A stretch of DNA of 64,000 bases. Origin: Bacteroidota bacterium (GTDB lineage Bacteria; Bacteroidota; Rhodothermia; Balneolales; HLUCCA01). Below, piece after piece: positions 34,785 to 44,699 of the stretch. The notes under the pieces were generated by a model. That model had not been told where the DNA came from and made no database searches. It was given only the letters and a program-made list of their open reading frames with translations. The stretch is taken from the NCBI GenBank assembly GCA_020832235.1, contig JAFIEZ010000007.1, positions 1-64,000 on the forward strand. The letters are read 5' to 3'. How positions within the stretch are numbered: the stretch's first letter is position 1; each line of letters starts with the position of its first letter. Both the position numbers and the translations under genes were made by a program.

Positions 34785-34895
34785 ATGGCTGATATACCGA
34801 ACGAGCATGACCACTTTACCAAGGACGCATGTTATGTTGCTTTGAATGGCTGATATACCGAACGAGCATGACCACTTTACCAAGGACGTAGGTTA
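34774..34895. repeat. 61-bp direct tandem duplication spanning the antiporter stop codon
   Basis: Two copies (about 34774-34834 and 34835-34895) differ only at a few bases near the end (GCATG versus GTAGG). Each includes the sequence TTGCTTTGAATGGCTGATAT, so the antiporter's last codons and stop are repeated. Confidence 0.85.
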
Positions 34896-34972
34896 TGCTG
34901 ATGCTTTCAATCCGTATCCCGTCGAAGTGGTTAAGGAAACGGTGGTCTGGTTACCGCTTTTAAACGCTCAAC

Positions 34973-35974
34973 TTATTCTGCTAGCTTCTCTTCTTCAATG
35001 AGGCGCATCGTACGCTGATATCCGTCATCTATGGTGGGCGAAGCCTCGTCGTAGTCGAATAGTCCGAGGTGCCCTACTGCAGGATTGATATACAAATCGG
35101 CCGGGCACTTCTCGAAATTACGGCGGGTAATCTGCACACTCATAATGTCAATTGAGAACGCCAGTGCATCAAAGATCGACGGCCCTTTTCCTGCTTTATC
35201 ATCGGCTTTCTCATCGTCATCCATCCAACGCCCGAATGTGTCGCGCACCGAACGCTCCATTTCTTTGAAGCTTTTCCCCAACGCACTCATTACAAAGTTG
35301 GAGTGGGTACCCACAAGACCATGAAGGTTTTCGGCTTCTACCGGATTTGGCTCGGCCTTTACCTTTTTCGATTCCTTTAATACTTTCTTGCTCTTTTTAG
35401 AACGCTTCTGACCATTCGCATCCAGAACATCGTTGTTTAAGTCAACAGCAATTACAATATCTACATCCTGCTCGCGTACCACGCTCACCGGTACGGGGTT
35501 CACAAGGCCGCCATCTACCAGCCACATGCCCTCGTGTTTAACAGGCAGAAAGATGCCGGGCAGTGAGATACTGGCCCGAACGGCGGTATGCACATCACCG
35601 GTGTCGAGCAAAACCTGCCGACCGGTATGGATGTCGCAAGCTACAGCACTGAATGGAATCGACAGCTCGCTGAAATCACTCACGGGAATAATTTCATGGA
35701 TGAGCTCCATGATTTTATCTCCTTCCATGAGAGCCTGACGAGGGATGGTGAAGTCCAGGTAGTTGGCCATTTTGCCCAGGGTAATGGTGCGCATGAGTTT
35801 TTCAACAGCGTCCAGATTGCCGCTGGCATACACCGCACCAATCATCGATCCTATACTGGTTCCGCAGATGTAAGCCGGTTTGATGCCGGCATGATCAAAG
35901 GCTTTGAGTACACCGATGAGCGATAGTCCCCGTGCAGATCCGGCTCCCAGTGCAAGGCCAATTTTTTTGCTCAT
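34973..35974 (-). CDS. Patatin-like phospholipase (RssA-type)
   Basis: 333 residues from the ATG at 35974. Oxyanion motif GAGSARG (10-16), nucleophile elbow GTSIG with Ser40, and the catalytic Asp in VDGGLVNPVP. The family uses a Ser-Asp dyad to hydrolyse lipid acyl esters. Between residue about 185 and 225 there is a lysine-rich insert (KRSKKSKKVLKESKKVK) unlike short RssA proteins. It lies upstream of nothing obvious on its strand; the kinase gene at 36021-37409 precedes it by 46 bp. Confidence 0.88.
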   Translation of the reverse strand: MSKKIGLALGAGSARGLSLIGVLKAFDHAGIKPAYICGTSIGSMIGAVYASGNLDAVEKLMRTITLGKMANYLDFTIPRQALMEGDKIMELIHEIIPVSDFSELSIPFSAVACDIHTGRQVLLDTGDVHTAVRASISLPGIFLPVKHEGMWLVDGGLVNPVPVSVVREQDVDIVIAVDLNNDVLDANGQKRSKKSKKVLKESKKVKAEPNPVEAENLHGLVGTHSNFVMSALGKSFKEMERSVRDTFGRWMDDDEKADDKAGKGPSIFDALAFSIDIMSVQITRRNFEKCPADLYINPAVGHLGLFDYDEASPTIDDGYQRTMRLIEEEKLAE

Positions 35975-36020
35975 AACTAAATAGAATTGCGTTCGGTAAT
36001 GAGCACTTAAATTACGTGTA

Positions 36021-37409
36021 TTACCCGGTGAATTCCAACTCAAACAATGTATGAGGATCTCTGCTGTACTTGAGTGTACCGTCGAGCTGACGTGTGAGTG
36101 AGTCGATGAGCTGCATACCCAGGGTGTCGGTATGTTCCAGGGTAAAGCCTTCGGGGAGCTTATTTCCATCGTTACCCACGGTTATGCGTACTTTTCCATC
36201 GTTTTTATGCAACGAAAGCCACAAATTGCCTGAGGGCTGATGTTTAAGTCCATGCTTTACCGCATTACTTATAAGCTCATTTACAAGGAGACCACAGGGA
36301 ATGGCCTTGTCAATATCGATTTCAACGTAGTCAACATCGAAATGCTTTTGTACAACGGAGTCTTTGCCCAGCCAGGTGTTCATCTGGTCGCCGGTGAGTT
36401 CTATGATATAATCGTCGAAGGCGATACGAGACAAATTCGTAGACCGGTAAAGTTTTTCGTGTACCATCGACATCGACCGAACCCGATTCTGACTTTCAAT
36501 GAGAATATCTTGAATGAGCTTATCGTCTGTTTGCATCGACTGTAAAAACAACAGACTGGAAATAACCTGCATATTATTCTTAACCCGATGGTGAATTTCT
36601 TTTAGCAGGACTTCTTTTTCACTGAGTGACTCTTCGAGTTCATCCTGAATTTTCTTTAGATAGCTGATGTCGGTAGATACCCCGATATACCCGATTACTT
36701 CCTCGTCGTCACCTAGTAATTTACGGTTACTAACCAGAGCCGGAAAGCATGTGCCGTCTTTGCGCTCGAGTCGTATTTCGCCTTCCCATTGACCGGTTTC
36801 AATCATGGCTTTAACAGCCGCATTGGCAATATGGCTATCTTCGTGATAGGTAAGTTTCCCGGCTTTATTCCCCATCATTTCTTTGGCCGTGTACTGATAG
36901 AGTCGTTCAGCGGCATCATTCCAGTACATTACCTTCTGATTTTTATCCAGTACTACCACACCGTTTTGGATCTGGTCCAGCACAGATGCGTGCAGTAACA
37001 TGGTGTTCTGTACATTTCGCTGACGTGTAATGTCGCGGTTCACAGACATATAGTGCGTGAAGGAAGCGTTCTGAGTGCGAAGGGGAGTTAACGTGATTTC
37101 AACCCAATAGGGTGATCCGTCCCGATGATAATTCTTCATTTCAGCACAGAAAGATTCATCATTCAGCATCGCCTTATAAATTTCATCAAGGCGCTCATGG
37201 TCAGACTCTTCACTGTTTAAGATTTTTGGTGATTTGCCAACCAATTCTTCCGGAGAGTAGCCCGTTAACTGCTCAACTCTGGCATTTGCATATTCAATTA
37301 CGGGCTCAACGCCAGCACTCTCAGGTTTTCTAATAATCAAAATAGCGTCTTTGAAATGCTCTACAGCAACAGAAAATAATTGACTATCCAATGAACTCAA
37401 TCCTTTCAT
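36021..37409 (-). CDS. PAS-PAS histidine kinase (HisKA_2 type)
   Basis: 462 residues. PAS 1 runs from about 15 to 130 (IEYANARVEQLTGYSPEELVGKSPKIL, then the PAC strand), and PAS 2 from about 145 to 255 (GVVVLDKNQKVMYWNDAAERLYQY). The transmitter is of the HisKA_2 kind (VLLKEIHHRVKNNMQVISSLLFLQ), with the ATPase residues NELISNAVKHGL, GNDG and LGMQLIDSL. Soluble, with no receiver. Its output partner is unknown. Confidence 0.9.
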   Translation of the reverse strand: MKGLSSLDSQLFSVAVEHFKDAILIIRKPESAGVEPVIEYANARVEQLTGYSPEELVGKSPKILNSEESDHERLDEIYKAMLNDESFCAEMKNYHRDGSPYWVEITLTPLRTQNASFTHYMSVNRDITRQRNVQNTMLLHASVLDQIQNGVVVLDKNQKVMYWNDAAERLYQYTAKEMMGNKAGKLTYHEDSHIANAAVKAMIETGQWEGEIRLERKDGTCFPALVSNRKLLGDDEEVIGYIGVSTDISYLKKIQDELEESLSEKEVLLKEIHHRVKNNMQVISSLLFLQSMQTDDKLIQDILIESQNRVRSMSMVHEKLYRSTNLSRIAFDDYIIELTGDQMNTWLGKDSVVQKHFDVDYVEIDIDKAIPCGLLVNELISNAVKHGLKHQPSGNLWLSLHKNDGKVRITVGNDGNKLPEGFTLEHTDTLGMQLIDSLTRQLDGTLKYSRDPHTLFELEFTG

Positions 37410-37539
37410 AATAATTTTGGAATGATGTATTACTCGCTAAAAAAAGTAGCTGTTTAAAAGTACCCCAATTAAACATATAACTAATATGCGTTCTCTTTAA
37501 GCATTATCGACCGATTCATGTTTTGTTCAAGGTATTAAT

Positions 37540-38214
37540 TTAAATTTTAACAGGCACAATAATCCCATCTTCGTTTACCGTGCGTTGTGTTTTTGTTGTA
37601 ACAAATATGCGATCATTCTCGCCAGCTCTTACATCCGATAAACCCGTAAAATGGCCGAAAGCGGGCAATACACCAACATTATCCCGAAACCAGTAACAAG
37701 GCAGTCTGAGTCGCTGCCGGCCTTTCCCAGTTAAAGCAACACCCGGGTGCAGGTGCCCGCAAAAAGTATACCCGTTCCCCCCATCCTCTTGCGGAGGCTC
37801 GTGCTGCAGGCGGATGGTTCCGATTGTAAGTACCGGTGGATGCAACAGTATACCGGCCTCCAGATAGTCGGATGCGTTCAGTATGTCATGGTTGCCGGGG
37901 ACCAGTTCCACCGGCAATCCCATTTTTTTCTGGTGTAGGCACCAGTCTTTTACTGAAATCCAACCTGCATTGATAACACTATGAAAGAAGTCACCCAGTA
38001 TAATACATCGACGCGCTTTTGTTTCTCTTATCAGTGACGCGAGTTCGTTCATTCCCTGCTTGTCGGCCCCATCCGGAACCGGAATACCCCCGCGCCGAAA
38101 CGTGTCGGTTTTGCCGAAGTGCGTATCCGCAACGAGTAAAATCTGCTCTTCCTCCCAGAGCAACGCCCTGCCCGGGAGCATTTCGAAGGTGTTATGATGG
38201 ATGGTTATGCGCAT
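37540..38214 (-). CDS. pdeM: Ligase-associated metallophosphoesterase (PdeM-type)
   Basis: A calcineurin-like phosphoesterase that accompanies the DNA-repair ligase system. From the ATG at 38214, 224 residues. Metal motifs: VADTHFGKTDTFRRGGIPVP (DxH, near 29), LGDFFHS (GD), LVPGNHDIL (GNHD) and CGHLHPG (GHxH). It starts 4 bp after the helicase stop, so the two are certainly one transcript. A ligase and an exonuclease, usually next to these, are not in the visible neighbourhood. Confidence 0.9.
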   Translation of the reverse strand: MRITIHHNTFEMLPGRALLWEEEQILLVADTHFGKTDTFRRGGIPVPDGADKQGMNELASLIRETKARRCIILGDFFHSVINAGWISVKDWCLHQKKMGLPVELVPGNHDILNASDYLEAGILLHPPVLTIGTIRLQHEPPQEDGGNGYTFCGHLHPGVALTGKGRQRLRLPCYWFRDNVGVLPAFGHFTGLSDVRAGENDRIFVTTKTQRTVNEDGIIVPVKI

Positions 38215-38218
38215 CAGC

Positions 38219-40672
38219 CTAATCTGCCGTAAGTTTGGTGTACATTTTCCGGATGCGATCTTCCAGTTTCTCACTGCTGAGTTTAGAGCGCAGGCGGTCT
38301 ACCATAATAGGGAAACTGAAGGGGGTAAAACGTTCGGGATTCGTAATTATGATGGTACCATTTCGGATGCGTTCTAAGGTGTTGGCCAGGCGTTGGGTTT
38401 CAATCTGGCTCTGCATGATTTCTGCGTATGATTGCAGGATGAGACGATTTTCGGGTTCATACTTTTCGAACACATCGAAAAGTAGTCCTGAATTTGCCTG
38501 CAAATGGCGATTTTGCAACTTCTTGCCCGGATACCCCTGGAAGATGAGTCCTGCGATGCGGGCTATTTCTCGAAAATGCCGTTTGGCCATCTCGGAGGCA
38601 TTAATAGCCGAACGAATATCATGTTCGAGGTCTTCGGTACGGAACAGGTCGGGCTCATGAAACAATTCTGGCGGAACGGGCTGATCGGACAGCAGTTCAA
38701 AGCCGTAGTCGTTCATAGCTATAGAGAATGAAATAGGCATTTTCTGACCTATTCGCCAGGCGATGAGCGACGACAACCCCTCATGCACGGCTCGGCCGTC
38801 CAGAGGAAACACAAAATGATGCCAGCCTTCACGAGTACGGATCTGTTCAATGAGCAGCTCTTGTTGTGTGGGCAGATGAGAGCGTTCAGACTGTTTGTGC
38901 AGGAGGGGTATCATGGCCTGCAACTCCGTATCCAGATGGATGTGGTCGCTTTCGGAGATTTCCTGAAGCAGCACCCGTATATGGTGGGCCAGCTGGGAAG
39001 ATAGCTGCATCCGGCCTCCCATCCACCGGCTGACCGCCCCTTTGGTTGCGCCCGACTTTCGCACATAAACCGTGAGGTCTTTGAGGCGTACGAACTCCAG
39101 ATATCGACCTGCAAAAAGAAAGATATCACCGGGTTTCAGGCGCGCTATAAACGATTCTTCCACGCTGCCAATGCGTCCTCCTTTAACAAAACGAACCGAT
39201 AGGCTGGTGTCGGAGAGTATGGTGCCAATCGATAGGCGGTGACGCATGGCGGTTCGGCGATCTACGATATGAAGCGTTCCGTTTTCCGCCCGCTTCACCC
39301 TGCTGTATTCTTCATAGTGCTGCAGTACCGATCCGCCGTTGGTTAGAAAGGCTACAGCCCAGTTGAGCTCCTCTGAAGTAAGCTCGCGATAGGTATGGGT
39401 GCCGCGAAGCTGATTAAAAAGCTCTTCCGGCTCACATCCTGCTCCGGTAGCCAGCGTACAGATAAACTGTAGCAGTACATCCAGCGGTTTGTGCAGGGCA
39501 GGGCGACTTTCAATCTGATCGGTTTTCATGGCTCGCTGCAGAGCTACGGAATCTAATATTTCCAGAGCATGGGTAGGCAGAAAGTAAATGGTAGAAGTGG
39601 CCCCCGGCTGATGACCGCTACGGCCTGCCCGTTGCATGAATCGTGCTACACCCTTTGGAGACCCCACCTGAATGACGGTCTCGACGGGGGCAAAATCAAC
39701 GCCTAGGTCAAGACTCGACGTACAGATAACCAGCTGCAGCTCTCCATCGTGCAAGGCTTTTTCAACCCAGTTACGGATGTCCTGACTCAGGGAACTGTGG
39801 TGAATCGCCATTCGTCCGGCCAGATCGGGGGCCGCATCCAGCAGATGCTGGTACCAGATTTCGGTCATGCTGCGGGTATTGGTAAAAAGCAGGGTGGTGG
39901 TGCTTTCCCGAACGATTTCGGCAACCCGAGGAGCCAGTTTAAGCCCAATATGGCCGGCCCAGGGGAACTGGTCGATGTGTTCAGGCAATAACGTGTGTAC
40001 AGCAATGTTTTTTTGAATATCTGCTTTGATGACGACCGCCGCTGGTTTAAGTCCCAGTGTTCTTGCCGATTCTTCCATGTTGCCGATGGTGGCTGAAATA
40101 CCCCACAATTGAAGCGCAGGACGCATTGCACGCAAGTGAGCTATAGCCAGTTCGGTTTGCACGCCACGTTTGGTGCCCATAAGTTCGTGCCACTCGTCTA
40201 CGATGATGCCGTCTAACCGTGAGAAAAGAGTGGGATAATCGGCCTGACTCAGCAACAGATGCAGTGTTTCCGGGGTTGTAATCAGAACTTCAGGCGGAGA
40301 TTTTCGCATACGAGCTTTGTCTGCTGCGCTGCTGTCGCCCGTTCTTCGTGCAACCTGCCAGCTAACACCCAATTCCCTGGCCGACTGCTGCAAGGCCAGC
40401 TCCGTATCACGAGCCAGGGCACGAAGAGGGGTAATCCATAACAAGCGAATTGCAGGTTTTGTACGCTGATTATGTTCAGACAACGCTTTTACCGCAAAAG
40501 GCAGCCACATCGCCAAAGTCTTACCCGATCCCGTGGGGGCATTTAATAATCCATCGTTGCCTTCAAGTACAGCATTCCAGCACGCTCTCTGAAAATCAAA
40601 TACCTCCCATTTCCGATTATGAAACCAGGCATCCAGATGTTTCAGTAATGGTGCGTAATCACGGTCTTGCAT
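38219..40672 (-). CDS. Ligase-associated DEXH-box helicase (Lhr-like)
   Basis: 817 residues. Walker A APTGSGKT (45-52), the DEWH motif in GIIVDEWHELMG, the SAT motif (GISATIGN), the helicase C domain (CTSSLDLGVDFAPVETVIQVGSPKGVARFMQRAGRSGH) and a C-terminal Lhr/WYL-like accessory region. This is the large helicase of the ligase-associated DNA damage response group, and it directly precedes pdeM. It probably unwinds DNA or RNA-DNA hybrids during repair. Intact. Confidence 0.9.
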   Translation of the reverse strand: MQDRDYAPLLKHLDAWFHNRKWEVFDFQRACWNAVLEGNDGLLNAPTGSGKTLAMWLPFAVKALSEHNQRTKPAIRLLWITPLRALARDTELALQQSARELGVSWQVARRTGDSSAADKARMRKSPPEVLITTPETLHLLLSQADYPTLFSRLDGIIVDEWHELMGTKRGVQTELAIAHLRAMRPALQLWGISATIGNMEESARTLGLKPAAVVIKADIQKNIAVHTLLPEHIDQFPWAGHIGLKLAPRVAEIVRESTTTLLFTNTRSMTEIWYQHLLDAAPDLAGRMAIHHSSLSQDIRNWVEKALHDGELQLVICTSSLDLGVDFAPVETVIQVGSPKGVARFMQRAGRSGHQPGATSTIYFLPTHALEILDSVALQRAMKTDQIESRPALHKPLDVLLQFICTLATGAGCEPEELFNQLRGTHTYRELTSEELNWAVAFLTNGGSVLQHYEEYSRVKRAENGTLHIVDRRTAMRHRLSIGTILSDTSLSVRFVKGGRIGSVEESFIARLKPGDIFLFAGRYLEFVRLKDLTVYVRKSGATKGAVSRWMGGRMQLSSQLAHHIRVLLQEISESDHIHLDTELQAMIPLLHKQSERSHLPTQQELLIEQIRTREGWHHFVFPLDGRAVHEGLSSLIAWRIGQKMPISFSIAMNDYGFELLSDQPVPPELFHEPDLFRTEDLEHDIRSAINASEMAKRHFREIARIAGLIFQGYPGKKLQNRHLQANSGLLFDVFEKYEPENRLILQSYAEIMQSQIETQRLANTLERIRNGTIIITNPERFTPFSFPIMVDRLRSKLSSEKLEDRIRKMYTKLTAD

Positions 40673-40760
40673 AGATTAAAAATAACCGATGAATCCCTGT
40701 CAAAAGTTTCCATGAATATTGAATATATTGTACTAATCATATCAACTGGTTTATGGAAAA

Positions 40761-42026
40761 ATGAGTAGAGAAGAACCCAAAACCGATTACAGCGAAGAGC
40801 TTCTGCATAAAATTCAACAGTACAACTCAGAACTTGAGCAACGTATACAGGAGCATGTTGATGAACTGCGAGAAGAAGTACTCATCCGTAAACGATCCGA
40901 GCAGGCACTAAGAGAGAGTCAGCGAAGATTTCAGACCCTGGTAGAGAAAATCCCGGAGGTTATCTTTCAGCTTGATACTGCACAGCGCATCCGCTATCTC
41001 AATGGCGCATGGACATCCACCACCGGTATCCGTTCAGACGAGGTTATTGGTGAATTTCTGCCCGACCTGTTCGATGGGGAATCGCGCGACCAGTTTCGTG
41101 CCGCTTTGAACGATCTCACCGATGGTAAGCGGGATTCTGTTGGACTCGAGTGCCGGTTTATGCGTGAAAATGGCACTGAAATTTGGTTTGATGTATATGC
41201 TGATGTAGAACGTGGTGTTGATCAGAAAGTGACCGGTGTTTTTGGGATGGCTTACAATATTACCCGGCGAAAACTTGCTGAAGATGATATGCGCAGGGCC
41301 TTGACGAAAGAGAAAGAGTTGAGCAGACTACGCTCGCAATTTGTATCGATGACATCCCACGAGTTCCGTACGCCTCTGGCCAGTATTCTCACTTCTTCTG
41401 AATTACTCGAACATTACAGCCAGCGCTGGTCACATGAAAAGAATTTACTCCACCTGAAACGGATTCAGTCATCGGTAAAGCATATTGTACGCCTGATGGA
41501 CGATGTGCTCATACTCGGCAAGTCTGATGTTGACCGACTTAACCCGGAACCTGTTCCTGTTAGGCTCAAAGAACTGATTCGGACGCTGATTGACGAATAT
41601 GTTGAAAGTCATGAAGCCACCCAAAATGTTGTATTTGATGACGAGATGGATTGTAATGAAACCGTTCTCGACGATAAATTATTTCGGCAGATATTCGGCA
41701 ACATTTTTTCCAACGCCTTGAAATATTCTTTGCCTGACAGTACCATAACGGTATCGCTGGCAGGTAACTGCGAGATGCTCCGCCTTTCGGTAAATGATGA
41801 TGGCATCGGGATACCTACGGAAGATATGAACCAGTTATTTGAGCCTTTTTATCGCGCAAGAAATGCAGGTAATGTTAGTGGTACCGGGCTTGGTATGAGT
41901 ATTGTAAAACGTTCGGTTGAAGCCATGGGGGGCACCGTACACGTTAGCAGTGAAGTTGGTCGTGGTACCCGGGTACATGTAATTCTAGACCTTTCTGATA
42001 ATAACGTAAAATTCAAAAATGCATGA
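40761..42026 (+). CDS. PAS histidine kinase (HisKA)
   Basis: 421 residues. A coiled segment (1-55) leads into a PAS domain (RRFQTLVEKIPEVIFQLDTAQRIRYLNGAW, about 57-175), then HisKA with the H-box SMTSHEFRTPLASIL (His near 207) and HATPase with NIFSNALKYS, NDDGIGIP and GTGLGMSIVKRSV. No transmembrane segment, so cytoplasmic. The stop overlaps the next start by ATGA, so it is translationally coupled to a receiver-kinase protein and likely phosphorylates it. Confidence 0.92.
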   Translation: MSREEPKTDYSEELLHKIQQYNSELEQRIQEHVDELREEVLIRKRSEQALRESQRRFQTLVEKIPEVIFQLDTAQRIRYLNGAWTSTTGIRSDEVIGEFLPDLFDGESRDQFRAALNDLTDGKRDSVGLECRFMRENGTEIWFDVYADVERGVDQKVTGVFGMAYNITRRKLAEDDMRRALTKEKELSRLRSQFVSMTSHEFRTPLASILTSSELLEHYSQRWSHEKNLLHLKRIQSSVKHIVRLMDDVLILGKSDVDRLNPEPVPVRLKELIRTLIDEYVESHEATQNVVFDDEMDCNETVLDDKLFRQIFGNIFSNALKYSLPDSTITVSLAGNCEMLRLSVNDDGIGIPTEDMNQLFEPFYRARNAGNVSGTGLGMSIVKRSVEAMGGTVHVSSEVGRGTRVHVILDLSDNNVKFKNA

Positions 42027-43129
42027 CTAAAATACTATTGGTAGAGGATGATCCCGACGTGAGGCAGAATCTGCACGACCTGCTGGAGGCAGAATCGTTC
42101 GATGTTCGGATTGCAAAAAACGGAAAGGAAGGGCTCACTGTTGCCTATGAGGTGGTTCCGGATTTGATTCTATGCGATGTAATGATGCCTGAAATGGACG
42201 GACATGAGTTTTATAAAAGGCTTTCCCAAGACACCCAGATGGCTTCTATCCCGTTTGTTTTTCTAACCGCGAAAGCCGATCCGACTGACCAGCGGGAGGC
42301 GATGGACATGGGTGTAGATGACTACCTCACAAAACCGTTTACCCGCGAGAGACTTTTACATGCTATTGAAACCCGCCTTAGCAAAAGCAATAAGATAAGT
42401 ACGAATTACAATCAACAATTTGATGAACTTCGTACCACCATTGCTGTTTCTTTACCGCATGAACTGCGCACACCGCTAACCGGTATCATGGGCTTTTCAG
42501 AGTACCTGCTAGACAATATTGAAACTACCAGTCGGGAAGAAATCGTTGAATTTCTCACAATGATTAATAATTCTGCACAACGGCTCAATCGCCTCATTGA
42601 AAATTATATCACGTACAGTGAGCTGCAAATAAAGCAGTACGATGCAGAACGCATGAAACATATCGTTAACGTGAATCTGTCATTGGTTGAATACCTTATA
42701 CAGATTGCAAAAACAGTTGCTTACGAATTCGATCGTGACGAAGATCTGGAGATTGATATTGATGATGTGGACATCGCTGTCTCACAGAAAGATCTTCAAA
42801 AGGTTTGCGAAGAGCTGTTATCTAATGCTTTTCGGTTTTCCCAAAAAGGTCAGAAAGTTCATTTATCCAGTAAGGAGAAAGGAGATTTCGTTGAAATCTC
42901 TATTCGTGATCATGGCATTGGAATGGAAACGTCAAAAATTCGGTCGTTGGGCGGTTTTGTGCAGCTCGATCGAGATAAGAATGAGCAACAGGGCAGCGGT
43001 CTCGGTTTTACTATAGCCAAACAGCTGGTTGAACTGATGGGAGGATCGTTGAAGGTCGATAGTAAACCCAACTACGGTACAACGGTTACCTTTCGATTAC
43101 CTGTAAAGCCTGCATCTTCTGCCGAATAA
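42023..43129 (+). CDS. Receiver-histidine kinase hybrid (REC-HisKA-HATPase)
   Basis: 368 residues. An N-terminal receiver (LLVEDDPDVRQ, phospho-acceptor Asp in LILCDVMMPEMDG near residue 52, VFLTAKAD, DDYLTKPF) is followed by HisKA (SLPHELRTPLTGIMGFSEYL) and HATPase (ELLSNAFRFSQ, RDHGIGM, GSGLGFTIAKQLV). The coupled gene upstream is a kinase, giving a two-protein relay without a DNA-binding output. Downstream targets are not visible. Confidence 0.92.
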   Translation: MTKILLVEDDPDVRQNLHDLLEAESFDVRIAKNGKEGLTVAYEVVPDLILCDVMMPEMDGHEFYKRLSQDTQMASIPFVFLTAKADPTDQREAMDMGVDDYLTKPFTRERLLHAIETRLSKSNKISTNYNQQFDELRTTIAVSLPHELRTPLTGIMGFSEYLLDNIETTSREEIVEFLTMINNSAQRLNRLIENYITYSELQIKQYDAERMKHIVNVNLSLVEYLIQIAKTVAYEFDRDEDLEIDIDDVDIAVSQKDLQKVCEELLSNAFRFSQKGQKVHLSSKEKGDFVEISIRDHGIGMETSKIRSLGGFVQLDRDKNEQQGSGLGFTIAKQLVELMGGSLKVDSKPNYGTTVTFRLPVKPASSAE

Positions 43130-43172
43130 CTCAGATTATTTGAATATCAATCATTACCTGCTGCACTCCTGA

Positions 43173-43265
43173 TATGATTCATGTATGGTACACGGTGTCG
43201 TTCCTGTAGCGAAGACTAACGGTATTTTAGAAGTCAGTTATGATTCATGTATTGTGCATAGTGTA
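43173..43265. repeat. Two imperfect direct repeats, period 66 bp
   Basis: TATGATTCATGTATGGTACACGG-like sequence at 43173 recurs at 43239 as TATGATTCATGTATTGTGCATAG. They lie between the receiver-kinase gene and mgtE, which are convergent. No gene or terminator is evident here. Confidence 0.55.
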
Positions 43266-43316
43266 GTGAGTTCATCTCAGTAGAGAATCGTGGGGCATAT
43301 AACCACGACGATTCCA

Positions 43317-44699
43317 TCATCCGATGGCCCCGCTCAAAATCCACGTTGCTGCGCCAAAGTAAATCATAAGACCGGTAACATCCACAAGCGTAGCTACAAA
43401 GGGCGCCGAACTTGTAGCGGGATCAAGCCCGAATCTGCGCAGTATAAAGGGCAGCATACTTCCGGCCAGTGAGCCCCACGAAACTACACCAACCAAAGCT
43501 ATGGCTACCGTGAGTGCAATGAGTGTTGATTCTGCCCCGTAATCAGACCAGCCAAAGTGCTGAAAAAGAACCACGCGTAATAGTCCGATGATAGCCAGGA
43601 ATATACCCAGCAATACCCCGGTGATAAGTTCCCGACGCATAACGGTAAACCAGTCGCGCAGGGTGACCTCGCCAACAGCCATTGCACGAATAATCAGCGA
43701 TGTTGCCTGCGATCCACTATTGCCTCCGCTGGAAATAATCAGCGGAATAAAAATGGCCAGTGCAATAACGGCCTCCAGCTGTCCTTCGAAGTTTTCCATC
43801 GCAGAGGCTGTGAGCATCTGACCTAAAAAAAGCACGGCCAGCCATCCGCCTCGCTTTTGGAACATGGTCATAATCGATGCCGACATGTAGGGGGTATCCA
43901 GCTTTGATACACCACCCATTTTCTGAAAATCTTCTGTTGCCTCTTCTTCGGCAACATCCAGAACGTCATCTACTGTTACAATGCCTAGCAGTACACCCTC
44001 AGAATCAACAACCGGAAGTACAACTTTATCATATTTCTGCATCATTTGAACAGCTTCTTCACGGTCTTCAGCGGCTTGGATGTACACAAAAGTATCGTCC
44101 ATGAGGTCTTCAACCGTTGCGTCGGGCCGGGCTAGTATGAAATGCTGCAGTTCCAACGCATCCAGCAGTTTCCAGGACGTGTCGGTAACGTAAATCATGT
44201 TGATGGTTTCCGAACTCTTGCCCATCTTGCGGATGTGCTGCAAAGCCTCTTCTACCGTCCACCCCGGCCTAACCGCTACGTAGTCGGGGGTCATGAGCCG
44301 GCCCACCGACTCTTCAGGGTAGCCCAGCAGTTGCCGTGCTTCTTTAAGATCCTGAGGATTCAGGAAGTTGAGTAAACGTTGCGTAACCTGACCGGGAAGT
44401 TCACCTAAGAGTGTTGTTCGGTCATCAGGACGAAGGTTCGCAAGCAGGTGACGTGTTTCCTCGGCGGTGAGTTCGTCGAGGAGGGCATTTTGAAACTCGG
44501 TTTCCAGATAGGAAAACACATCCGAAGAAATATGCCTGGGTAATATGCGAAAAAAGATAACACTGTCGGCGGGGGACAGGTCCACCAGAATATCGGCGAT
44601 TTCAGCTACGGGCCACTCCTCCAGAATTTCCCTCAGTTCTTCCCACTTTTGCTCTTTGATAAGCTCAATGATTTCTGGCTGGAGCAGTTCTTTGATCAT
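43317..44699 (-). CDS. mgtE: Magnesium transporter MgtE
   Basis: 460 residues in the standard order: the N-domain of helical repeats (LRPDDRTTLLGELPGQVTQRLL), two CBS domains (about 135-265, VGRLMTPDYVAVRPGWTVEEAL and VLPVVDSEGVLLGIVTVDDVL), and five membrane helices from about 285 with PLIISSGGNSGSQATSLIIRAMA lining the Mg2+ pore. The gating domain senses Mg2+ in characterised members. No riboswitch was seen in its leader. Intact. Confidence 0.93.
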   Translation of the reverse strand: MIKELLQPEIIELIKEQKWEELREILEEWPVAEIADILVDLSPADSVIFFRILPRHISSDVFSYLETEFQNALLDELTAEETRHLLANLRPDDRTTLLGELPGQVTQRLLNFLNPQDLKEARQLLGYPEESVGRLMTPDYVAVRPGWTVEEALQHIRKMGKSSETINMIYVTDTSWKLLDALELQHFILARPDATVEDLMDDTFVYIQAAEDREEAVQMMQKYDKVVLPVVDSEGVLLGIVTVDDVLDVAEEEATEDFQKMGGVSKLDTPYMSASIMTMFQKRGGWLAVLFLGQMLTASAMENFEGQLEAVIALAIFIPLIISSGGNSGSQATSLIIRAMAVGEVTLRDWFTVMRRELITGVLLGIFLAIIGLLRVVLFQHFGWSDYGAESTLIALTVAIALVGVVSWGSLAGSMLPFILRRFGLDPATSSAPFVATLVDVTGLMIYFGAATWILSGAIG

